Source: Bacillus pumilus
GTDB taxonomy: Bacteria; Bacillota; Bacilli; Bacillales; Bacillaceae
NCBI RefSeq assembly: GCF_900186955.1
Contig: NZ_LT906438.1
Coordinates: 2,976,001 to 3,040,000 of the forward strand
DNA length: 64,000 bases
Direction of reading: 5' to 3'
Every line of letters starts with the position of its first letter. The first letter of the stretch is position 1. Below the pieces are notes generated by a model that was not told the DNA's origin, did no database searches, and saw only the letters and a list, made by a program, of their open reading frames with translations. The position numbers and the translations under genes are program-made. Positions 44,073 to 53,006 of this stretch are shown piece after piece.

Positions 44073-45284
44073 TTAGAAGAACTTGAATTTTCCTTTTTTC
44101 AGAACAAGTCCTGGTCCGCCAACCATGAATAAAGAGCGGTTGTCGATGATTTTCTTCATTGCTGAAGCTTTTGTTCCTTGAAGTTTTTTACCAAACGCAA
44201 CACCTACAGCGTCGTGTTCACCAAGTGAAGCAACTGTTCCTTTGATGTCTGGCTTAAAGCTTTCAAGAGAACCACCTTTCACTAGTGCTGCAAGGTTTTT
44301 CGCTACTGTTTCACCTTGCTGCATAGCGATTTGTGCAGTTGGTGGGTATGGACGGTTGATTTCTTCATTGATGATCAATGAACAGTCACCGATGATGAAT
44401 ACATCATCATTTTCTGGTACACGAAGATCTGGAGATACTTTTACGCGTCCGCGCATGTTTTCAAATCCAGCTTCTTCAACGATTGGGTTACCGCGTACAC
44501 CAGCAGCCCAAACAACAGTTTCAGCTTTGATTTCTTCAGTATCATCGTCTTTTCCAACAATGATGCCTTCTGGCGTACATTCTTTGATCGCTGTACCAAT
44601 TTTGAACTCAACGCCTTTACCTTGAAGGTAGTTCATTGCATAGTCGATCAATGCAGGATCGAATCCTGGAAGAGCTGTTGGTGCAGCTTCTACACAGATG
44701 ATGCGCACATCTTTTTGATCAATATCATACTCTTTGCAAAGCTCAGGCACACGGTTTCCAAGCTCACCAAGGAACTCAATACCTGTAAAGCCCGCACCGC
44801 CGACAACGATTGTCAAGCGCTCTGGACGTTTTTCAGCTTCCGTATTATACGTCGCAAATTGAAGCTCAATATGCTCACGAAGCTGACGAGCAGAGTTGAT
44901 GTTAGAGATTGAGAATGCGTATTCTTTCAGTCCTGCAATACCAAATGTTTCAGGAACAGCACCAAGCGCAACAACAAGGTAGTCGTAAGAAAGTTCGCCA
45001 TCTGATGTCACGACTTTCTTCTCTTCCTTATTAATGCTTTCAACTGTTGCTTGTACAAAGTTGACACGGGAACTGTTAATCACATCTTTGATTTGATAAC
45101 GACAGCGGTCATGATGAAGTGTACCTGCACTTGCTTCATGTAACCATGTTGTTTCGTAATGATAATTATGCTTGTTCACAAGAGTAATGTCCGCATCATT
45201 TGTGCCAAGCTGTTTTGTTAATCTTGTTACAGTCATTAATCCGCCATAACCTGCACCTAATACAACGATTTTCGGTTTATTCAC
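44073..45284 (-). CDS. yumB: Type II NADH dehydrogenase (NDH-2) YumB
   Basis: A 403-residue flavoprotein that passes electrons from NADH to menaquinone without pumping protons. FAD motif [18 protein letters not shown] at the N-terminus, NADH motif [20 protein letters not shown] near 160, and the second FAD contact [10 protein letters not shown] near 300, then [12 protein letters not shown]. Several GTG codons are in frame; GTG 45284 (NKPKIVVLG) is 11 bases from AAAGGTGG and gives the family length. The C-terminal amphipathic tail [11 protein letters not shown] would hold it to the membrane. A paralogue, yutJ, is 6 kb away. Confidence 0.88.
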   Translation of the reverse strand: MNKPKIVVLGAGYGGLMTVTRLTKQLGTNDADITLVNKHNYHYETTWLHEASAGTLHHDRCRYQIKDVINSSRVNFVQATVESINKEEKKVVTSDGELSYDYLVVALGAVPETFGIAGLKEYAFSISNINSARQLREHIELQFATYNTEAEKRPERLTIVVGGAGFTGIEFLGELGNRVPELCKEYDIDQKDVRIICVEAAPTALPGFDPALIDYAMNYLQGKGVEFKIGTAIKECTPEGIIVGKDDDTEEIKAETVVWAAGVRGNPIVEEAGFENMRGRVKVSPDLRVPENDDVFIIGDCSLIINEEINRPYPPTAQIAMQQGETVAKNLAALVKGGSLESFKPDIKGTVASLGEHDAVGVAFGKKLQGTKASAMKKIIDNRSLFMVGGPGLVLKKGKFKFF

Positions 45285-45681
45285 TGGAATCACATCCACC
45301 TTTTTTAAATTTGCTGTAAAACGGATAAAGAATTACATATCGTTATTCTCAACCGCTTTGCGGCATTTTATGAAATTTAAACAAAAAAATAAGTATGTGA
45401 AAATCTGAACTTTCACCTACATAAAACGAAAGCATTTGACCGTATCCGACAAAAATTCATAAAAAATTAATATTTAGTTCCCTTAACAATAATAGCGAGT
45501 TCTGATCCAATTTTCAAGGCTTTAAACTGAAAATCCTTATGATAAACGGTCTTTCTCACTTTTTCCTCTTTTTCAAAGCTTCGGCATCAAAAAACGACAA
45601 GTTTTTCAAAACAAGTCAAACGACGATGTGTGGTATGATATGATATAGTGATAACAATTTTCATTTGGGAGGATTAAAGGA
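45285..45681 (+). other. Divergent intergenic region between yumB and yumC
   Basis: 397 AT-rich bases without a gene. Notable are the inverted repeat GTGAAA-N8-TTTCAC (45397-45416) on the yumB side and TATGATATGATATAGTG (45634-45650) close to yumC, which contains possible -10 sequences. Confidence 0.5.
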
Positions 45682-46680
45682 ATGCAAGAAGATTCTAAGG
45701 TATATGACATTACCGTTATCGGGGGCGGCCCAGTAGGATTGTTTACTGCGTTTTACGGTGGCATGAGACAGGCAAGTGTGAAAATCATTGAAAGCCTTCC
45801 TCAGCTCGGCGGTCAATTATCCGCTCTTTACCCTGAAAAATACATTTATGATGTGGCTGGTTTTCCAAAAATCCGCGCACAAGAATTAATTGATAACTTA
45901 AAGGAACAAATGGATAAATTTGATCAAACCATTTGCTTAGAGCAAGCAGTTGAAACAGTTGAAAAACAGGCAGATGGTATCTTTAAACTTGTGACAAATC
46001 AAGAGGTTCATTATTCTAAAACGATCATCATCACAGCTGGTAACGGTGCATTCCAACCGAGAAAGCTTGAACTAGATGCAGCAGAATCATTTGAAGGAAG
46101 CAACCTGCATTACTTCATTAATGATTTGAATCAATTTGCTGGCAGACGTGTCGCTGTTCTTGGCGGCGGAGACTCTGCGGTGGACTGGGCACTGATGCTT
46201 GAACCTATCGCAAAAGAGGTTTCCATTATTCACCGCCGCGATAAATTCCGTGCGCATGAGCACAGTGTAGAAAACCTGCACAATTCGAAAGTCAATGTCG
46301 TGACGCCATTTGTTCCAACCGAGCTCATTGGTGAAGACCGCATTGAACAGATTGTGCTAGAAGAAGTCAAAGGCGACAAAAAACAAGTGCTTGATGTGGA
46401 CGACGTGATCGTCAACTTCGGTTTTGTTTCCTCTCTTGGGCCAATTAAGCAATGGGGTCTTGAAATCGAAAAGAACTCGATCGTCGTGAAATCCACAATG
46501 GAAACAAACATTGAAGGCTTCTATGCGGCAGGAGACATTTGTACGTATGAAGGAAAAGTCAAATTGATTGCCAGCGGATTTGGTGAAGCACCAACGGCTG
46601 TCAACAATGCGAAAGCCTACATGGACCCGAAAGCCCGTGTACAGCCTCTTCATTCCACAAGCTTATTTGAAAACAAATAA
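45682..46680 (+). CDS. yumC: Ferredoxin/flavodoxin-NADP+ reductase YumC
   Basis: A 332-residue thioredoxin-reductase-like FNR. FAD motif [19 protein letters not shown] near residue 9, NADPH motif [17 protein letters not shown] near 158, and [20 protein letters not shown] near 280; the CxxC redox pair of true thioredoxin reductases is absent, as expected. It reduces ferredoxin or flavodoxin with NADPH and is essential in B. subtilis. GGGAGG is 11 bases before the ATG. Confidence 0.94.
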   Translation: MQEDSKVYDITVIGGGPVGLFTAFYGGMRQASVKIIESLPQLGGQLSALYPEKYIYDVAGFPKIRAQELIDNLKEQMDKFDQTICLEQAVETVEKQADGIFKLVTNQEVHYSKTIIITAGNGAFQPRKLELDAAESFEGSNLHYFINDLNQFAGRRVAVLGGGDSAVDWALMLEPIAKEVSIIHRRDKFRAHEHSVENLHNSKVNVVTPFVPTELIGEDRIEQIVLEEVKGDKKQVLDVDDVIVNFGFVSSLGPIKQWGLEIEKNSIVVKSTMETNIEGFYAAGDICTYEGKVKLIASGFGEAPTAVNNAKAYMDPKARVQPLHSTSLFENK

Positions 46681-46689
46681 GCGAAATCA

Positions 46690-46726
46690 AAAAAAGGAGT
46701 TCCCACTCGCGGAACTCCTTTTTCGT
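46690..46726. terminator. Shared terminator of yumC and the zinc-ribbon gene
   Basis: AAAAAGGAGTTCC / GGAACTCCTTTTT hairpin between converging genes. Confidence 0.92.
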
Positions 46727-46933
46727 TTATTTAAAAACCCCAATATAGGCATTTGCCATTCCAAGTACCATTGCAGCAAGCAGCACCACAACAATCCCTG
46801 CCACAACCAAAATCACCCGATCCTTCACACGTTCCTTTTTCGGAAGCGGCTTCTCAATCCCGCAAGATGGACACCTTTTGGAACGATAAGGAATCAGTTC
46901 ATGACAGTTCCTGCAATTGATTTGTTCACTCAA
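46727..46933 (-). CDS. Small zinc-ribbon membrane protein
   Basis: A 68-residue protein: an N-terminal zinc ribbon with Cys pairs CRNC (residues 7-10) and CPSC (21-24), a basic linker (KPLPKKERVKDR), and one membrane helix (VILVVAGIVVVLLAAMVLGM, 40-59). It starts at TTG, ten bases from AAGAGG. Not recognised by name; the layout is that of many small Bacillus membrane proteins whose ribbon faces the cytoplasm. Confidence 0.75.
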   Translation of the reverse strand: MSEQINCRNCHELIPYRSKRCPSCGIEKPLPKKERVKDRVILVVAGIVVVLLAAMVLGMANAYIGVFK

Positions 46934-47128
46934 ACCTCAGCAACCTCTTTTCTCACTACAGTTTATGTTTGGTTTTCATGATACTCTTTTCGGGTGGAAA
47001 TAGCCAGTTGTGAGAGCAAGCTGTAACAAAATTGAGCGATTTATAAATTGTTGAAGAGAGAATGAAGGTTTTATCTGATCAACCGATATAGGAAAAGAAG
47101 AAGATCATAATGAAGGATAGGTGGAAAA

Positions 47129-47545
47129 ATGTTAAAGCGTTTCATGATCAGTTTGATCTTGTTACTGATGATTGGTGGCTCAGTTGAGCTGTTTGCAAAA
47201 GACTATAACAAACATTATGCGCAGTTCGCAGCAGGACTGAATATTGATGTTGATCAGCTAGAACCTTTTTTAAAGCGTGTGTCCACTTCCATTTTAGATT
47301 CTGGTTTGAGTGATCAAGAAATCAAACAGATACTCTCTAAAGTCCAAAAAATGAATAAAAACAATGAAACGAAAAAAGTGGGTACTTTTGAAGTAATGTA
47401 TCATGAAAAACCAGCAAATATTAAAATTGTGATTGAAGTCCATGTGGAAGATGGCAATAAAGAAGTGGTGATCTATATGTTTAGCACCCAAGAGCTGGTG
47501 GATGTCTTGGATAAAGAGCTGTTGAAAATAGAAGAAGCAATATGA
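47129..47545 (+). CDS. Secreted or anchored protein of unknown function
   Basis: A 138-residue protein with a signal peptide or anchor (FMISLILLLMIGGSVELFA, residues 5-23) and a helical then beta-rich exported part; it includes TKKVGTFEVMYHEKPANIKI near 82 and an acidic end. Not recognised. AGGTGG precedes the ATG by six bases. It lies in an AT-rich stretch without B. subtilis counterparts known to me, next to a MerR/protease pair, and its stop codon falls inside a 21 bp perfect inverted repeat. Confidence 0.6.
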   Translation: MLKRFMISLILLLMIGGSVELFAKDYNKHYAQFAAGLNIDVDQLEPFLKRVSTSILDSGLSDQEIKQILSKVQKMNKNNETKKVGTFEVMYHEKPANIKIVIEVHVEDGNKEVVIYMFSTQELVDVLDKELLKIEEAI

Positions 47546-47587
47546 GAAAGAGATACTGGATGAGTGTCTCTTTCTCATATTGCTTCT
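47533..47587. repeat. 21 bp perfect inverted repeat (hairpin) over a stop codon
   Basis: Arms 47533-47553 and 47567-47587 are exactly complementary (AGAAGCAATATGAGAAAGAG... against ...CTCTTTCTCATATTGCTTCT), loop 13 bases. The TGA at 47543-47545 is in the left arm. No T run follows, so it differs from the standard terminators in this window. Confidence 0.9.
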
Positions 47588-47726
47588 CCACCTTTAACAT
47601 CACATGCTGTTCCACTTAGTCATTTCCAATCATGTCATTATTTTAATAGGCTTAGATTAAGTGAAATCCCCAAAATTAATCAGGTTATTTTAATAACAAA
47701 TTTTCCATTCATCAATCCTTTTTCTA

Positions 47727-47757
47727 TTGACCCTCACGTAACGTCATATTTTATAGT
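47727..47757 (+). promoter_or_regulatory. MerR-type promoter with 19 bp spacer
   Basis: TTGACC (47727-47732), 19 bp, TATAGT (47752-47757), with CCTCACGTAACGTCA between or across the elements. The overlong spacer is the hallmark of promoters activated by MerR proteins, and the operator resembles those of TipA/Mta-type regulators. Confidence 0.75.
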
Positions 47758-47780
47758 GATATCAAGAGAGGTGAATTGAA

Positions 47781-48548
47781 ATGAAAGTAAAAGAAGTAGC
47801 TGAATTGTTTGGTATTAGTATTCGGACACTTCATCATTACGATCAGATTGGCTTATTGATTCCGAAAGAAGTCACAGATAATCGTTATCGACTCTATTCA
47901 GAAGAAAACCTTGAAACATTACAGCAGATATTATTTTTCAGAGAACTTGGATTTCCATTGAAGGAAATAAAAAAGATGATGCATAATCCTTCATTTGAGA
48001 AGAAAGAAGCATTTATTTTACAAAGAAAAATGTTAATAGAGAAACGAGATAAATTTGATAAAATGATCGAAAATATTGATAAGACGCTACAGCATTTGAT
48101 GGGAGAATCTCTCTACACCCATAAAGAAAGGTTCGAGAATATGAATATGAAATTTAGTCAATATGGAGAAGAAGCTCGTCACCGTTGGGGAAATGAAACT
48201 GTTGATCAAGTCAGCTCAAAACTAAATCATTTGTCTAAAGATGAACAAATTGAATTATCTGATAGCTGGGATAGCATATTTAATAAACTAGCCTCTCTTC
48301 GCAATCATTCCCTTAAATCCAAAGAGGTGCAAATCGTAATCAAACAATGGTACGACTTTTTAAACGAAAACTTTAGTTATTACTCTCTTGATGCTTTTTA
48401 CGGTTTAGGCCAACTCTATATTCAAGATGAACGTTTCACAAAGAATATAGATCAATATGGTGAGGGCTTGGCATCATTTATGAGCGAAGCGATGAAAGTC
48501 TTTACTACTCTTCATAAAAGAGGGAACAGCTATGAAAATTATGATTGA
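47781..48548 (+). CDS. MerR-family regulator with TipAS-like sensor domain
   Basis: A 255-residue regulator. The N-terminal winged helix (KVKEVAELFGISIRTLHHYD, LLIPKEVTDNRYRLYSEENL, residues 2-50) is a typical MerR domain, followed by a long dimerisation helix to ~115 and a C-terminal domain (about 120-250) with the pattern of TipAS antibiotic-recognition domains (YGEEARHRWGNE near 131). AGAGGTG lies before the ATG. Its own promoter has the 19 bp spacer expected for MerR self-activation. The downstream gene overlaps it by 17 bases and is presumably co-induced. Ligand unknown. Confidence 0.87.
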   Translation: MKVKEVAELFGISIRTLHHYDQIGLLIPKEVTDNRYRLYSEENLETLQQILFFRELGFPLKEIKKMMHNPSFEKKEAFILQRKMLIEKRDKFDKMIENIDKTLQHLMGESLYTHKERFENMNMKFSQYGEEARHRWGNETVDQVSSKLNHLSKDEQIELSDSWDSIFNKLASLRNHSLKSKEVQIVIKQWYDFLNENFSYYSLDAFYGLGQLYIQDERFTKNIDQYGEGLASFMSEAMKVFTTLHKRGNSYENYD

Positions 48549-49428
48549 GAATACAATCGATCAATACGAAAAATTATTCTCAACGAAACACAATAAAGAA
48601 CGTTTTTTCCAACACACCATGATGAAACCTTTTGAAAAGATGTGGAATATGATTAACGTTCCGCTAAAAGCTAAACAGCAAAATGGATATGATGTAATAA
48701 TGGCAACCAAGATGCTTGGCTATCTTGATGTAACAGATACACAAACTGGACAACAGGCATTGAAGAGACTACGAGAAATTCAGGCTCTTCAAACAGCAGA
48801 TATCACCTTAAACCATTGTATGAATTTCATAGAAAAGCACAACCTTCAAATAAATGCTGATGAGTTGAGATTTGGTCTATATATAGCTGATCCGAAAAAG
48901 CTTGAACTGCAAAAAGGATATTGTGGCTTTGGGGGAATTCCTGGATTTATTCAAGTATCACTATATCCAAATTCATATAATATCCCTAGAATTCCTGCTC
49001 TCATTGCACATGAATTCCATCATAATATCCGTTTTTCACATTTTGAATGGGATTACGGAAACGTCACGGTTGGAGATTATTTAATTATAGAGGGTTTAGC
49101 TGAATCATTTGTAAAAGAGCTTTATGGTGAACATGTGTTAGGACCTTGGGTCACTTCTTTTGATAAAGAGGAATTAGACTATTCAAAAGAAGTGATAAAA
49201 GAGGCTTTACATACAAAAGGGTTTGCTGAGGTCAGCAGTTATATGTTTGGTGATATCATTGCAAAAGAACAAGGCTTTCAGCCTGTCGGATTATCACCCT
49301 TTGCAGGCTATGCAGTAGGCTATCAAGCTGTACAATCTTTTATGAGAAAAAATAATATAGGAATAGAAGAAGCCACCTTACTTGGTACAGATGAAATATT
49401 AAGAAATTGCGAACTTTTTTATACTTAA
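48532..49428 (+). CDS. DUF2268 putative zinc-dependent protease
   Basis: A 298-residue soluble protein of the DUF2268 family, annotated as predicted Zn-dependent proteases. The metal motif HEFHHN (HExxH) lies at about residue 161 in PALIAHEFHHNIRFSHFEWD, with a candidate third ligand in LIIEGLAESFVKELYG near 186. No signal peptide. The start overlaps the MerR gene by 17 bases behind AGAGGG, so the two are translationally coupled and likely form one inducible unit. AT-rich codon use differs from neighbouring housekeeping genes, consistent with transfer. Confidence 0.82.
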   Translation: MKIMIENTIDQYEKLFSTKHNKERFFQHTMMKPFEKMWNMINVPLKAKQQNGYDVIMATKMLGYLDVTDTQTGQQALKRLREIQALQTADITLNHCMNFIEKHNLQINADELRFGLYIADPKKLELQKGYCGFGGIPGFIQVSLYPNSYNIPRIPALIAHEFHHNIRFSHFEWDYGNVTVGDYLIIEGLAESFVKELYGEHVLGPWVTSFDKEELDYSKEVIKEALHTKGFAEVSSYMFGDIIAKEQGFQPVGLSPFAGYAVGYQAVQSFMRKNNIGIEEATLLGTDEILRNCELFYT

Positions 49429-49498
49429 ATACCATACAAAAAAAAGACGGTGCTGAGTGATTTAAGTTATCTCCCCTTTTCACATCTTTAATACAATA

Positions 49499-49545
49499 CA
49501 AAAAAACCTCCTCGAATCATAACCAATTTGAGGAGGTTTTAAATA
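49499..49545. terminator. Terminator between the DUF2268 gene and sufA
   Basis: AAAACCTCCTC / GAGGAGGTTTT hairpin; the seven-base T run is on the minus strand, so it mainly serves sufA. Confidence 0.82.
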
Positions 49546-49581
49546 TTCAATATGGATTTACAAAATTAATTGTTACTAACC

Positions 49582-49944
49582 TTAACACTCTTCCGGCGTA
49601 CCGGTATTCTTCGCTGTTCTAAAAGAAGAGCCGCATCCGCATGATGCGATGGCGTTCGGATTATCAATAGTGAAACCGCCGCCCATTAGTGATTGTTTGA
49701 AATCAATGATAGTGCCGTTCATGATATCAAGGCTTTCGGAGTCGACAAGGACCTGGATGCCTTGCTGTTCGAACTGCGTGTCTTTCTCTGAAACTTCATG
49801 GTCAAAGCCCATTCCGTATGAAAGACCGCTACAGCCGCCGCCTTTTACGCCAACTCGTAGGAACGCATTTTCTTCTTCATGTTCTTTCATCATATCTTTA
49901 ATCTGCAGTGCAGCAGCTTCTGTAATGGTTACTGGTGTACTCAT
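49582..49944 (-). CDS. sufA: A-type iron-sulfur carrier (SufA/YutM)
   Basis: A 120-residue HesB/IscA-family protein, same length as B. subtilis YutM. The three cluster-binding Cys are present: one in GVKGGGCSGLSYGM near residue 44 and two in ASCGCGSSF near 106. It carries Fe-S clusters to target apoproteins. In-frame ATGs exist upstream, but AAAGGAGG is eight bases before ATG 49944. Confidence 0.92.
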   Translation of the reverse strand: MSTPVTITEAAALQIKDMMKEHEEENAFLRVGVKGGGCSGLSYGMGFDHEVSEKDTQFEQQGIQVLVDSESLDIMNGTIIDFKQSLMGGGFTIDNPNAIASCGCGSSFRTAKNTGTPEEC

Positions 49945-50017
49945 GATCATCCCTCCTTTTGACTGGATGTTTCTTTTCAATTATAAACGTGATGGTGCCT
50001 TTTCTCAAATAAATGGT

Positions 50018-50872
50018 TTACAGATAAAATGTGCCGTCACAAATCGTTTCAGCAGGTCCTGTCATGAGCACATGCTCATTGTCTTTCCAGCGAATGATGA
50101 GATCTCCGCCTGCTAAGTGAACCGTCATGTCGGTTTCTTTTTTCGCCTGTCCATTCACAATCGTGGATACGGCCGCCGCACAAGCTCCCGTTCCGCAGGC
50201 TTGAGTAATGCCAGACCCTCTTTCCCACACGCGAAAATGCAGTTCTGTTTCACTGACCACTTCTACAAATTCTACATTGACGCCTTCTGGGAACATGTCA
50301 TGTTTTTCGATGATTGGCCCAATTGTATCAAGCGGAGCTTTTTCAATGTCCTCTAAATAAAAAACGATGTGCGGGTTTCCCATTGAAACAGCCGTTCCAT
50401 TTAAGGTTGTCGTGCCAAAATCAAGTGTTTCATTAATCGTTGTGCTTGCTGGTTCACCAAGCATCGGCATCGCTTCTTTTTCAAAACGAGGTTTTCCCAT
50501 ATCAACTGTCACTAAATGTACGTGACCATCCTGCACATGAACGGTCGCTTCAACGAGTCCTGACAATGTTTCAATCTGAAACGTTGTGTCTGTTACGATT
50601 TGATGCTCATACACATATTTTGCGACGCAGCGCAGACCGTTGCCGCAGTTTTTCCCCTCTGATCCATCATTATTGAAAATGCGCATTTTCACAGGTGCAA
50701 TATCTGATGGACAAATGAGGATCATACCATCTGAACCGATTCCTGTATAAACAGAAGACACACGGATTGCTATCTCTGATAGCTGCTCTTCTGGAAGCTG
50801 TTCCTTCATCTGATTGACGTAAATATAATTATTTCCTAGTCCGTGCATTTTCGTGAATTGAAATGATGTCAT
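50018..50872 (-). CDS. dapF: Diaminopimelate epimerase
   Basis: A 284-residue enzyme, same length as in B. subtilis, converting LL- to meso-diaminopimelate for lysine and peptidoglycan synthesis. Both catalytic Cys are in their motifs: [12 protein letters not shown] near 75 and [13 protein letters not shown] near 225. The N-terminus [14 protein letters not shown] is canonical. Confidence 0.96.
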   Translation of the reverse strand: MTSFQFTKMHGLGNNYIYVNQMKEQLPEEQLSEIAIRVSSVYTGIGSDGMILICPSDIAPVKMRIFNNDGSEGKNCGNGLRCVAKYVYEHQIVTDTTFQIETLSGLVEATVHVQDGHVHLVTVDMGKPRFEKEAMPMLGEPASTTINETLDFGTTTLNGTAVSMGNPHIVFYLEDIEKAPLDTIGPIIEKHDMFPEGVNVEFVEVVSETELHFRVWERGSGITQACGTGACAAAVSTIVNGQAKKETDMTVHLAGGDLIIRWKDNEHVLMTGPAETICDGTFYL

Positions 50873-50902
50873 GAGCGTCCTCCAAAAATGTTGTTTCTTT
50901 AT

Positions 50903-50931
50903 AGTATAAAAGGAGTCGATTCAGGAGACAA
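50903..50931 (-). promoter_or_regulatory. dapF promoter
   Basis: Minus strand TTGTCT (50931-50926), 17 bp, TATACT (50908-50903), about 30 bases before the dapF ATG. Confidence 0.65.
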
Positions 50932-50956
50932 TCTTATCATCCCCCGTTTTTCATAC

Positions 50957-50994
50957 ATAAAAGCTCTTTGCTGCCATGGCAAGGGGCTTTTATT
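50957..50994 (-). terminator. Second hairpin between yuzB and dapF
   Basis: AAAAGCCCCTTGC / GCAAAGAGCTTTT stem on the minus strand with TTTTATG after it. It stands 120 bases from the yuzB terminator with no gene between. Confidence 0.65.
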
Positions 50995-51111
50995 ATGCAT
51001 ATGCCTCATTTTCTCTCGTGTGATGCTTCATTTCGAAGATATTTTATTAGCATAACATATTGAATGCGCTTTCTATTCATTATCCTTAAAAATGGAAACT
51101 GAAAGTATGAA

Positions 51112-51145
51112 AAAAATGCACCTCATGACCCATGTGGTGCATTTA
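51112..51145 (-). terminator. Terminator of yuzB
   Basis: AATGCACC / GGTGCATTTTTTT hairpin overlapping the yuzB stop. Confidence 0.88.
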
Positions 51146-51379
51146 AAACATCTCATTTTCCTCTATAAAAGCATAAATACGCTCAACTAGCTGCTCTGCA
51201 TTTTCTCCGGAAACAAATTCTCCATTCACGAGTGCAAATGGGGAGTCCATACATTTGCCGCAGTAGCTTAAACAGCCGTATTCCATAACGTCTAGGTTTG
51301 GGTCTTTATCAAGCTTCTCTTTTGCTTCTTGAGACCCTTGTGCAAGATTACTTACACAAAATTCGATCAGTGGGAACAC
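51143..51379 (-). CDS. yuzB: DUF1450 protein YuzB
   Basis: A 78-residue protein, same length as B. subtilis YuzB. It has four Cys (CVSNL at 8, [15 protein letters not shown] at 34-48) in a thioredoxin-like ferredoxin pattern that could bind a metal or cluster. GTG start behind GAGGTG. Neighbour of yutJ, as in B. subtilis; function unknown. Confidence 0.85.
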   Translation of the reverse strand: MFPLIEFCVSNLAQGSQEAKEKLDKDPNLDVMEYGCLSYCGKCMDSPFALVNGEFVSGENAEQLVERIYAFIEENEMF

Positions 51380-51531
51380 TTTGCTTCACCTCACATTGCT
51401 TTACCATCCTACCGAAATTCCTTCTATTAGTCAAAACATGAGCTTCACCTGTATCGTTACGCCTATTCCTCGTAAAATGTTTTACTATTTAGGACTAACT
51501 AATGAATATGTAGGTTATTTTGAAACAATTA

Positions 51532-51560
51532 TTGTGGTTTCACAGTAAATTCGATATAAT
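51532..51560 (+). promoter_or_regulatory. Candidate promoter of yutJ
   Basis: TTGTGG, 17 bp, TATAAT, 75 bases before the ATG. Confidence 0.6.
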
Positions 51561-51634
51561 TTTATTTGGTATTTTAACTTAAAGTTTTTTAGTATAAGTG
51601 TTTTTCAATGTCTACGGGGAAAAGGAGAATCGTC

Positions 51635-52702
51635 ATGAAAAATTTAGTCTTGATCGGCGGAGGTTACGGGAATATGCGGGTTCTCCACCGCTTATTGCCA
51701 AATCAATTACCTGATGATGTTACTATCACATTAATTGATCGAAATCCTTACCACTGTTTAAAAACAGAATATTATGCACTCGCTGCTGGAACGATCTCTG
51801 ATCATCACATTCGAGTATCTTTTCCAGAGCATCCGAAGCTGGATATTCAATATGGGGAAGTAGAAAAAATTGATATTGAAAACAAACAGATCTTATTCAG
51901 CGACCGTGAACCCATTCCTTATGACGACACGGTGATTGGACTCGGCTGTGAGGACAAGTATCATAATGTCCCTGGTGCGAAAGAACATACATACAGCATT
52001 CAAACCATTGATCAGTCAAGACATACGTATAACAAATTAAACAATTTGGGTGCAGGTGCAACGGTTGGTATCGTCGGTGCTGGACTTAGCGGGGTAGAGC
52101 TAGCCAGTGAATTAAGAGAAAGCCGTGCTGATTTAAACATTATTCTTTTTGACCGCGGAGAGCTGATTCTATCAAGCTTCCCAAAAAGATTAAGTTTATA
52201 TGTGCAAAAGTGGTTTGAAGAAAATGACGTAAAGATCATTAACTGTGCCAATATTACAAAGGTTGAAGAAGGTGTTGTTTACAACCATGATGACGCCATT
52301 GAAGCAGAGGTCATCGTATGGACAGCAGGCATTCAGCCAAGCAAAGTGGTACGGGAGATGGATGTTGAAAAAGACGCACAAGGCCGCGTCGTATTAACAC
52401 CTCATCACAATCTCCCTGGAAATGAGCACGTCTATGTCGTGGGTGATTGCGCAAGTCTTCCGCATGCCCCAAGTGCACAGCTTGCCGAGGCGCAGGCAGA
52501 ACAAATTGTCCAATCTCTGCAAAAACGCTGGAAAAACGAGCCGCTTCCTGAGGCTTATCCTCAGTTTAAGCTAAAAGGTGTCTTAGGCTCTTTAGGGAAA
52601 AAAGCCGGCTTTGGCTTAGTAGCAGATCGTCCACTTATTGGCCGTGTACCAAGACTTCTAAAATCCGGACTCCTTTGGATGTATAAGCATCACAATGGCT
52701 AA
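51635..52702 (+). CDS. yutJ: NADH dehydrogenase-like flavoprotein YutJ
   Basis: A 355-residue NDH-2-like protein, same length as B. subtilis YutJ. FAD motif NLVLIGGGYGNMRVLHRLL at the N-terminus, NADH motif ATVGIVGAGLSGVELASELR near 145, and HVYVVGDCASLPHAPSAQLA near 262. It is shorter than YumB and lacks its C-terminal membrane tail region. ATG 51635 follows AAAGGAGAA; the first in-frame codon at 51608 has no ribosome site. Activity as a quinone reductase is inferred only. Confidence 0.85.
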   Translation: MKNLVLIGGGYGNMRVLHRLLPNQLPDDVTITLIDRNPYHCLKTEYYALAAGTISDHHIRVSFPEHPKLDIQYGEVEKIDIENKQILFSDREPIPYDDTVIGLGCEDKYHNVPGAKEHTYSIQTIDQSRHTYNKLNNLGAGATVGIVGAGLSGVELASELRESRADLNIILFDRGELILSSFPKRLSLYVQKWFEENDVKIINCANITKVEEGVVYNHDDAIEAEVIVWTAGIQPSKVVREMDVEKDAQGRVVLTPHHNLPGNEHVYVVGDCASLPHAPSAQLAEAQAEQIVQSLQKRWKNEPLPEAYPQFKLKGVLGSLGKKAGFGLVADRPLIGRVPRLLKSGLLWMYKHHNG

Positions 52703-52721
52703 CATCATGTGAATTTTATCT

Positions 52722-52752
52722 CAAAGCTCCTTCTCGTCGAGGGAGCTTTTTT
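52722..52752. terminator. Shared terminator after yutJ and the WYL gene
   Basis: AAAGCTCC / GGGAGCTTTTTT hairpin between converging genes. Confidence 0.85.
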
Positions 52753-52983
52753 CTATGAAACGGCATGTGCCGATGAACGGGTCCATTTGATCGGAGCAAG
52801 GGCAAGGATGCAGTCTTTACGAAACGTTCTCATCGTCTTTTTTGATAAACAATACGCTTGGATGAGCTGGTCTGTTTGACGGTGGACAATGATTTTACGC
52901 TTCGTGCACTCTCCGTTTTTCTTCATATAAATCATCTCAATTGGTATTTGCTGTTGAAGAGATTGTTTCAGTAAATAATTCAT
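52753..52983 (-). CDS. Small stand-alone WYL-domain-like protein, probably LexA-regulated
   Basis: A 76-residue protein consisting only of a WYL-like core: IPIEMIYMKKNGECTKRKII (near 13-32), then LIQAYCLSKKTMRTFRKDCIL (near 40-60), matching the strand, turn and Arg-containing pattern of WYL domains. It has no DNA-binding helix. GTG 52992 is in frame but only one base from AAAGGAG; ATG 52983 is ten bases away and is used. The promoter carries a LexA box in its spacer and another upstream, so induction by DNA damage is likely. WYL domains in other proteins bind nucleic acid or nucleotides; the role of this one is unknown. Confidence 0.8.
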   Translation of the reverse strand: MNYLLKQSLQQQIPIEMIYMKKNGECTKRKIIVHRQTDQLIQAYCLSKKTMRTFRKDCILALAPIKWTRSSAHAVS

Positions 52984-53006
52984 GATGCTCACGCTCCTTT
53001 CATTTC

